10,632 nt of DNA from assembly GCA_036004405.1 (NCBI GenBank), contig DASYRM010000207.1:1-10632 (forward strand), written 5' to 3'. A program made the translations under genes and the position numbers. A model generated the notes under the pieces. It made no database searches, had not been told where the DNA came from, and saw nothing but the letters and a program-made list of their open reading frames with translations. Shown piece by piece: positions 6,901-10,632 of this stretch; position 1 is the first letter of the stretch; the number at the start of each line of letters is the position of its first letter. Source of the stretch: DASYRM01 sp036004405 (GTDB taxonomy: Bacteria > Acidobacteriota > Vicinamibacteria > Vicinamibacterales > UBA2999).

Positions 6901-8172
6901 CTACTCCTCCGCCACGAGCTCCTCGGCTCGCCGGGTCGGCCGCCGCAGGATGACGCCGCGCTTCGACGTGCGGATGAACTCGACGAGGGATCGCACCTCG
7001 CGGGCCGTGAGGCCGGGATCCTTCTCGATCGCGCCCAGCGCCCGGCTGGTATTCAGCTTCGATTGCAGCAGATAGCGATAGGCGCGTTTGAGCTGGCTGA
7101 CGGTGTCGGGCGTGAAGCCGCGGCGCGACAGCCCGATGCTGTTGACGCCGAACACGCGCGCGGGCCGGCTGCCGATGGTGCGCGCATACGGCAGCGCGTC
7201 CTTGGTCACCACGGAATAGCCGCCGACGAACGCGTACGGGCCGACGCGGCAGAACTGGTGCACGGCCGACCCGGCGCTGATGTTGGCGAAATCGTCCACG
7301 CTGACGTGACCGCCCAGCGTGGCGTGCGGGCCAAAGATGGTCTCGCTGCCCACGTGACAGTCGTGCGCCACGTGGACGTAGGCCATGAACAGGTTGCCGT
7401 CGCCGATGCGGGTTTCGCCGCCGCCGCCTTCGGTGCCGCGGTTGATGGTGACGAACTCGCGAAAGGTGTTGCGGCGCCCGATGGTGAGCCGCGTCGGCTC
7501 GCCGTGGTACTTGAGATCCTGCGGGGCCAGGCCGATCGACGCCATCGGGAAGATCTCGGTCTCGTCGCCGATGGTGGTGATGCCGTCCACCACCACCGAG
7601 GCGCCGAGCCGGCAGCGCTCGCCGATGGTGACGTCGGGGCCGATGACGCAGTGTGGGCCGATGATGGAGCCCCGCCCGACGCGCGCCCCGGCGTGCACGA
7701 TGGCCGTGGGGTGGACCGCCGCGGGGCCCGGATCGATGGCCAGCAGCAGCGTGGCTTCGGCCACGACGTCGTCGCCCACGAAGGCCGACGCCTGCACCAC
7801 GGCCAGCCGCGTGCGCGATCGCTGCAGGGTGAGCTCGAGCCGGAGATGATCGCCGGGGACGACGCCGCGGCGGAACTTGCCGCCGGTGATGCCGCGCAGC
7901 GCCACGCGTGCCGTGGGCAGGCCGGTGTGCTCGAGCACCAGCGCGGCTGCAGCCTGCGACAGCGCTTCGATCTGCAGCACTGCGGGCATGAGCGGCAGCC
8001 CGGGGAAATGCCCCTGGAAGAATTCTTCGTTGACGGTGACCTGCTTCAGGGCGACCAGGCGCCGGCCCGGGTCGTAGTCGACGATGCTGTCAACGAGGCG
8101 AGAGGGATAGCGGTAGAAGTGGCGCGCCTGGAGCGCCGTCAGGTCGGGAGCCGCAGTGGCGTCGCGTGTCAC
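6901..8172 (-). CDS. lpxA: FabZ-LpxA fusion: 3-hydroxyacyl-ACP dehydratase domain joined to UDP-GlcNAc acyltransferase
   Basis: A 423-residue two-domain protein. Residues about 10-148 are a FabZ-type hotdog domain with the catalytic pair H55 (FFQGHFPG) and E69 (IEALSQ), 14 residues apart as in FabZ. The usual PHRYPF segment is altered to FYRYPS, and MPGV to MPAV. Residues about 153-423 are LpxA: left-handed beta-helix hexapeptide repeats (HPTAIV, IGPHCVIGP and so on), QDLKYHGEPTR, catalytic H270 in YVHVAHDC (equivalent to E. coli H125), H305 in AVHQF (H160) and the C-terminal helical bundle. LpxA adds an R-3-hydroxyacyl chain from ACP to UDP-GlcNAc; FabZ uses the same acyl-ACP pool for elongation. 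It starts at GTG 8172-8170 with a weak ribosome site; no ATG would keep the FabZ domain whole. Confidence 0.93.
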   Translation of the reverse strand: MTRDATAAPDLTALQARHFYRYPSRLVDSIVDYDPGRRLVALKQVTVNEEFFQGHFPGLPLMPAVLQIEALSQAAAALVLEHTGLPTARVALRGITGGKFRRGVVPGDHLRLELTLQRSRTRLAVVQASAFVGDDVVAEATLLLAIDPGPAAVHPTAIVHAGARVGRGSIIGPHCVIGPDVTIGERCRLGASVVVDGITTIGDETEIFPMASIGLAPQDLKYHGEPTRLTIGRRNTFREFVTINRGTEGGGGETRIGDGNLFMAYVHVAHDCHVGSETIFGPHATLGGHVSVDDFANISAGSAVHQFCRVGPYAFVGGYSVVTKDALPYARTIGSRPARVFGVNSIGLSRRGFTPDTVSQLKRAYRYLLQSKLNTSRALGAIEKDPGLTAREVRSLVEFIRTSKRGVILRRPTRRAEELVAEE

Positions 8173-8186
8173 GTGGTCACGAAAAC

Positions 8187-8214
8187 GCCCGCCCTCGCTG
8201 ACGCGACGGCGGGC
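8187..8214 (-). terminator. Terminator- or attenuator-like hairpin just before fabZ-lpxA
   Basis: Bases 8187-8193 (gcccgcc) pair perfectly with 8208-8214 (ggcgggc). After a single 1x1 mismatch (8194/8207), 8195-8198 pairs with 8203-8206 around a four-base loop. Read in the direction of skp and fabZ-lpxA transcription, the hairpin is followed at once by GTTTTCG. The U-run is short for a full terminator, so partial termination or attenuation, or structural control of the fabZ-lpxA start codon 14 bases further on, are all possible. Confidence 0.45.
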
Positions 8215-8226
8215 AAGAACGGACCA

Positions 8227-8246
8227 CCGGGAGCGACGGCTCCCGG
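8227..8246 (-). promoter_or_regulatory. Perfect 8-bp stem-loop in the skp to fabZ-lpxA gap
   Basis: Bases 8227-8234 (ccgggagc) and 8239-8246 (gctcccgg) form an uninterrupted 8-bp GC-rich stem with a four-base loop. It lies 29 bases after the skp stop and 12 bases before a second hairpin. What follows on the message is only mildly U-rich (TGGTCCGTTCTTG), so it is a poor terminator on its own; it could stabilise the 3' end of skp mRNA or act with its neighbour. Confidence 0.4.
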
Positions 8247-8275
8247 CGGCGCCGAAAAGCTGAACACGCGCGGCG

Positions 8276-8950
8276 CTACTTTGCCGCGGGCGCGGCCGGC
8301 TTGGCCGTCGCGGGCGCCGGCGACGCGGTGTCGAGCGCCTTGATGATGTCGGAGGTCAGGTCCATGCTCGGATCGGCCCACACGAGACCGCTCTCGGTGG
8401 CGTTGAACACCATGTGGACCTGCTTCTCCTTGGCCACCTTGTCGAGGATGGGGTTCAGCTTTTTGGTGAACTCCTCCTGGAGCTGCTGCTGCAGCCCCTG
8501 CAGATCCTGCTGGGCATCCTCGGTGAAGCGCTGGATGTCGCGCTGCTGCCGTTCGACCTCGGCCTGCAGCTGGGCGCGCGCGGCGTCGTTCAGCACGCTG
8601 CCGCCCGACTCGAGCTTCTGCTGCACCGACTGCAGCGCCTTGTTCTTCTCGTTCAGCTCGCGCACCTTCTGGTCGTTGAGCGCCTTGACACGCTCGTTGA
8701 GCGCCTTGCCCTCGCCCGATTCGGCGGCGATGCGATCGATGCGGATGTAGGCGTACTTCAGCCCGTCCTGGAACTTGACGAGCGGCGCAGCCGGAGCCGC
8801 CGCCGCTGGTGCGGGGGCCGGGGCCGCGGGGCGCGGCGCGGCCGGCGCGGGGGCCTGTCCGGCGGGCCGGGCCGGGGCGGGCGCCTGCGCAAAGGTCTCG
8901 GAAGCCGCCAGCAGCATGCTGACCGCCAAAGCCGCGGCTAACACTCTCAT
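8276..8950 (-). CDS. skp: Periplasmic OMP chaperone Skp (OmpH family) with Pro/Ala-rich extensions
   Basis: A 224-residue exported protein. Residues 1-21 form a signal peptide (MRVLAAALAVSMLLA core, probable cleavage after ETFA). Residues 22-56 are almost only Ala and Pro, an unusual linker. The Skp core follows: KYAYIRIDRIAAESGEGK (65-82), a long charged Gln/Glu/Lys/Arg coiled coil (about 83-170) with helical arms, and the closing strand and helix with VHMVFN, VWADPSMDLTSDIIKALD (190-207). A second Ala/Pro/Lys tail ends the protein. Skp trimers hold unfolded outer-membrane proteins in the periplasm before delivery to BamA, whose gene lies upstream on the same strand. The ATG at 8950-8948 is preceded by AGGAGAAAGGA and directly opens the signal peptide; an in-frame start at 9055 would put 35 uncharacteristic residues before it. 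Canonical neighbours lpxD and separate fabZ are absent. Confidence 0.9.
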   Translation of the reverse strand: MRVLAAALAVSMLLAASETFAQAPAPARPAGQAPAPAAPRPAAPAPAPAAAAPAAPLVKFQDGLKYAYIRIDRIAAESGEGKALNERVKALNDQKVRELNEKNKALQSVQQKLESGGSVLNDAARAQLQAEVERQQRDIQRFTEDAQQDLQGLQQQLQEEFTKKLNPILDKVAKEKQVHMVFNATESGLVWADPSMDLTSDIIKALDTASPAPATAKPAAPAAK

Positions 8951-9102
8951 CAACGTTGGTCCTTTCTCCTGCGTCCGGACGGGTCCTGCAGACCCGGCTC
9001 TACGAACGCGCGTCCAATGGACTGATGCCAATTTTACTCCAGCCGTACCTGCCAAGTAAGATCAACCGATTGCGCCTGCCCATGCGGGAGACACCTAACC
9101 GA
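8951..9102. other. Divergent intergenic region between skp and the lipoprotein gene
   Basis: This 152-base region must hold the start signals of the lipoprotein gene and perhaps of skp. On the plus strand a weak sigma70-like pair is possible: TTTACT (9033-9038) and TAAGAT (9057-9062) with an 18-base spacer, 40 bases before ATG 9103; GGGAG at 9086-9090 could be its ribosome site. On the minus strand there is TAAAAT (9036-9031) but its best partner TTGGCA is only 13 bases away, so no skp promoter is convincing. The skp leader also has a 6-bp hairpin (8980-8985 with 8991-8996, cgggtc/gacccg), a palindrome caacgttg (8951-8958) next to the start codon, and the ribosome site AGGAG at 8970-8966. Confidence 0.35.
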
Positions 9103-9555
9103 ATGCATTCTCTATTTCGCCTCCGGCCCCGGGGCCGCGTGCTGCGCGGGCTCTGCGGCCCGGCGCTGCTGGCCGCGACGCTCGCCGCCGGCTGCGGGTC
9201 CGACCCCATCACCAACCCCGATCAGACGACCCCGACCCAGGTCACCGAGACCTTCGAAGGCAGCGTGACGGTCAACGGCGCGGTGACCCAGCCCTTCGTC
9301 GTGCAGACGGCGGGCACGGTGACCGCCACGCTGACGGCCCTCGAACCCTCCGATGCCACCCTCGGCGTGAGCCTCGGCACCTGGAATGGCTTGGTGTGCA
9401 CCGTCGGCGCGCCGACGCTCGCCAACGACAAAGCCACCGTCGGCGTCACGCTCACCGCCTCGGCGACGGCGACCGGCAACTACTGCGTGCGCGTCTACGA
9501 CGCCGGCGCGCTGACGCAGGCCACTGCGTACCAGCTCACCATCACGCACTACTGA
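9103..9555 (+). CDS. Small secreted lipoprotein with one beta-sandwich-like domain, function unknown
   Basis: A 150-residue protein and the only plus-strand gene. An Arg-rich N-terminus (RLRPRGRVLRG) and a hydrophobic stretch end in the lipobox-like LAAGC, so C31 is probably lipidated; G32 in the next position does not favour inner-membrane retention. A Thr/Pro-rich linker (37-50) leads to a single Thr/Val/Ala-rich domain of alternating beta strands (about 50-150) with TAGTVTATLTAL, LGVSLGTWNGLVC, GNYCVRVYDAG and a final YQLTIT strand. This resembles the pre-peptidase C-terminal-type secreted beta sandwiches, and I recall similar short lipoproteins from Acidobacteriota, though I cannot search. 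C99 and C128 could form a disulfide. ATG 9103 is preceded by GGGAG and opens the signal peptide; an ATG at 9082 is a less suitable alternative. Nothing suggests an enzyme. Confidence 0.8.
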   Translation: MHSLFRLRPRGRVLRGLCGPALLAATLAAGCGSDPITNPDQTTPTQVTETFEGSVTVNGAVTQPFVVQTAGTVTATLTALEPSDATLGVSLGTWNGLVCTVGAPTLANDKATVGVTLTASATATGNYCVRVYDAGALTQATAYQLTITHY

Positions 9556-9564
9556 CACTTGCCA

Positions 9565-9579
9565 GCTTAAGCCTTAAGC
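9565..9579. repeat. 15-bp palindrome, also a tandem CTTAAGC repeat, between convergent genes
   Basis: The sequence gcttaag-c-cttaagc is a perfect inverted repeat with a one-base centre, and can equally be read as two tandem copies of cttaagc (9566-9579). It fills most of the 24-base gap between the lipoprotein stop (9553-9555) and the bamA stop (9582-9580). It is AT-rich in a very GC-rich region. As RNA it gives only a 5-bp stem with a 5-base loop and no U-tract follows on either strand, so it is not a good intrinsic terminator. Confidence 0.5.
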
Positions 9580-10632
9580 CTAGAACGTCGTGCCGACAGC
9601 GAAGCGGAACGTGGTCTGCTTCGCCGGCCGCAGGTTGTTGTCGAGCACCCCGCCCCGCTGCGGGTTGAACGAGTAGATCAGCCGGAACGGCACGTTCAGC
9701 ACCGGCATGAAGAAGCGCAGCTCGAGACCCGTCGAGGTCTTGAAGGCGCTGGTGCGTCCGATGATCTCGGTGAACGTCGTCGGTGCGTTCGGATCGATCA
9801 GGCCGCTCGAGGCGAACGGATCGAGCAGCGGCGGCACGATCGATGTCGTCCGCGTCAAATCTTCCTTCCACAGGAACTTCTCGCCGAAGTTGCGCACCTG
9901 GCCGGCGTCGTAGAACGCCACGATGCGCACCTGGCTGGCGATCGAGAACATGTACTCCGCGTTGAAGAGCAGGCTCTTGTTGCCGCCGAGCACGATCGGC
10001 GACCCCGGCACGGTGGGACCGATCGAGCGGATGTCGTAGCCGCGCACGCTGTATTCGCCGCCGAGGAAGAGCCGCTCGAAAATCGGCAGCGAGGGCGCGC
10101 AGGTCGTGGCCGGCGGAATCACCACGCAGGAACTGTCGCCGAGCGGGGCGATGTACTCCGCCTGACCGCGGAAGCCGAAGGAGGTCTTCGCCGTGTGGCG
10201 GAAGAACATGATGCCCTCGAGGCGCGGCTTGTAGAAGTGGGTGTTGCCGCCCAGCACTGCCAGGTCCATCGACGCCGTGAGCCGGCGTCCGGTGGACGGG
10301 AAGATCGGGTTGTCCACCGTGTTGTGGACGAAGCTGGGCGTCACCTTGCTGATCGAGCGCGATCCGCCCTGTCCCACCAGCAGCGAGTCGTAGACGAACG
10401 GGTTGCGGCGCAGGATGTCCACCTGCGTCGGCGTCAGCGCCCCGAGATCGCCGACCGACGAAATGATCGAGCACCCCGTCGAGCGCAGCAGGCACGACTG
10501 ATCGATGAGCGCCTCGTTGAGATCGCCGATCCGCGTGGTCTCGTACGAGTAGTTGAAGAACATCCGGCTGAAGTTGGCCACCGGGACCCCGAAGACCAGG
10601 TTGCCGCCCGTCGACTTCTGGGTGTAGTAGCC
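9580..10632 (-). CDS. bamA: Outer-membrane protein assembly factor BamA, C-terminal beta-barrel part
   Basis: The window holds the last 350 codons; the N-terminus with the POTRA domains lies beyond the right edge, and the frame is open to base 10632. The visible part is an Omp85-type barrel: STGGNLVFG near its start, alternating amphipathic strands ending in aromatic residues, the L6 signature LGGEYSVRGYD (VRGY at about 10047-10036), and a C-terminal strand RFAVGTTF with the terminal Phe used for outer-membrane insertion. BamA folds other beta-barrel proteins into the outer membrane, including clients delivered by Skp, encoded next on this strand. Two cysteine pairs, CX6C (codons 10494 and 10473) and CX8C (codons 10128 and 10101), lie in predicted loops. 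TamA and other Omp85 proteins share the barrel features; proximity to skp and lpxA favours BamA. Confidence 0.88.
   Translation of the reverse strand, partial: GYYTQKSTGGNLVFGVPVANFSRMFFNYSYETTRIGDLNEALIDQSCLLRSTGCSIISSVGDLGALTPTQVDILRRNPFVYDSLLVGQGGSRSISKVTPSFVHNTVDNPIFPSTGRRLTASMDLAVLGGNTHFYKPRLEGIMFFRHTAKTSFGFRGQAEYIAPLGDSSCVVIPPATTCAPSLPIFERLFLGGEYSVRGYDIRSIGPTVPGSPIVLGGNKSLLFNAEYMFSIASQVRIVAFYDAGQVRNFGEKFLWKEDLTRTTSIVPPLLDPFASSGLIDPNAPTTFTEIIGRTSAFKTSTGLELRFFMPVLNVPFRLIYSFNPQRGGVLDNNLRPAKQTTFRFAVGTTF

Noticed and set aside
6742..8343. 533-codon open frame on the plus strand
   Set aside because: It lies opposite fabZ-lpxA and lpxI, has an Arg/Ala/Gly/Asp-rich composition without any recognisable motif, and is explained as a GC-rich antisense shadow of genes with clear catalytic motifs.
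8169..8381. 70-codon minus-strand frame across the end of skp and the hairpin gap
   Set aside because: It overlaps the skp coding end in another frame and ends inside the fabZ-lpxA start; no motif, and the GC-rich hairpins explain the open frame.
8980..8996. Hairpin in the skp leader as a riboswitch
   Set aside because: Only a 6-bp stem with a 5-base loop; no conserved aptamer-like elements around it, so there is no ground for calling a riboswitch.
9031..9055. Possible skp promoter (TTGGCA and TAAAAT on the minus strand)
   Set aside because: The spacer is only 13 bases, too short for a sigma70 promoter, and no better -35 partner fits 16-18 bases upstream.
9112..9558. 148-codon minus-strand frame opposite the lipoprotein gene
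   Set aside because: Low-complexity Arg/Gly/Ala/Val translation with no signal or motif; the plus strand encodes a signal peptide, lipobox and beta-rich domain, so this is a shadow.

Overview
The window reads as chromosomal DNA from a high-GC, diderm (LPS-bearing) bacterium that makes menaquinone by the futalosine route. The combination of bamA, skp and lipid A genes with futalosine-pathway genes, the GC-rich codon use, and a secreted lipoprotein of a kind I associate with Acidobacteriota suggests Acidobacteriota, probably class Vicinamibacteria. The phylum is an inference; the gene content is read directly from the sequence.

Layout, right to left, because nearly everything is on the minus strand. 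(1) 10632-9580: the C-terminal beta-barrel of BamA, running off the right edge. (2) 9103-9555, plus strand: a small lipoprotein gene sitting head-on between bamA and skp. (3) 8950-8276: skp/ompH, a periplasmic chaperone with Pro/Ala-rich tails. (4) 8275-8173: a 103-base gap with two strong hairpins. (5) 8172-6901: a FabZ-LpxA fusion; 6893-6072: lpxI; 6079-5120: a Gfo/Idh/MocA oxidoreductase, best read as a GnnA-like UDP-GlcNAc 3-dehydrogenase. (6) 5097-117: a menaquinone block with an MqnE-like protein lacking the radical-SAM cysteines, then mqnA, mqnC, an aminodeoxyfutalosine deaminase and an mqnP-type UbiA prenyltransferase; 103-1: the start of menG/ubiE.

From fabZ-lpxA down to menG, adjacent genes overlap or are separated by at most about 22 bases, so one long message probably carries envelope genes followed by quinone genes. 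The lipid A part supplies UDP-GlcNAc acylation (LpxA), pyrophosphate cleavage (LpxI) and possibly conversion to the 3-amino sugar (GnnA). The menaquinone part covers chorismate dehydration, deamination, cyclisation, prenylation and final methylation.

The most interesting object is the gene in the mqnE slot (4195-5097). It is an intact, well-translated reading frame whose C-terminal third matches aminofutalosine synthase, but the CX3CX2C cluster motif has been lost apart from what looks like the third cysteine. It is probably a radical-SAM-derived pseudoenzyme, or an enzyme with new chemistry, kept inside an otherwise normal menaquinone operon. No tRNA, rRNA, mobile element or CRISPR array was seen, and no gene-free stretch exceeds about 150 bases.
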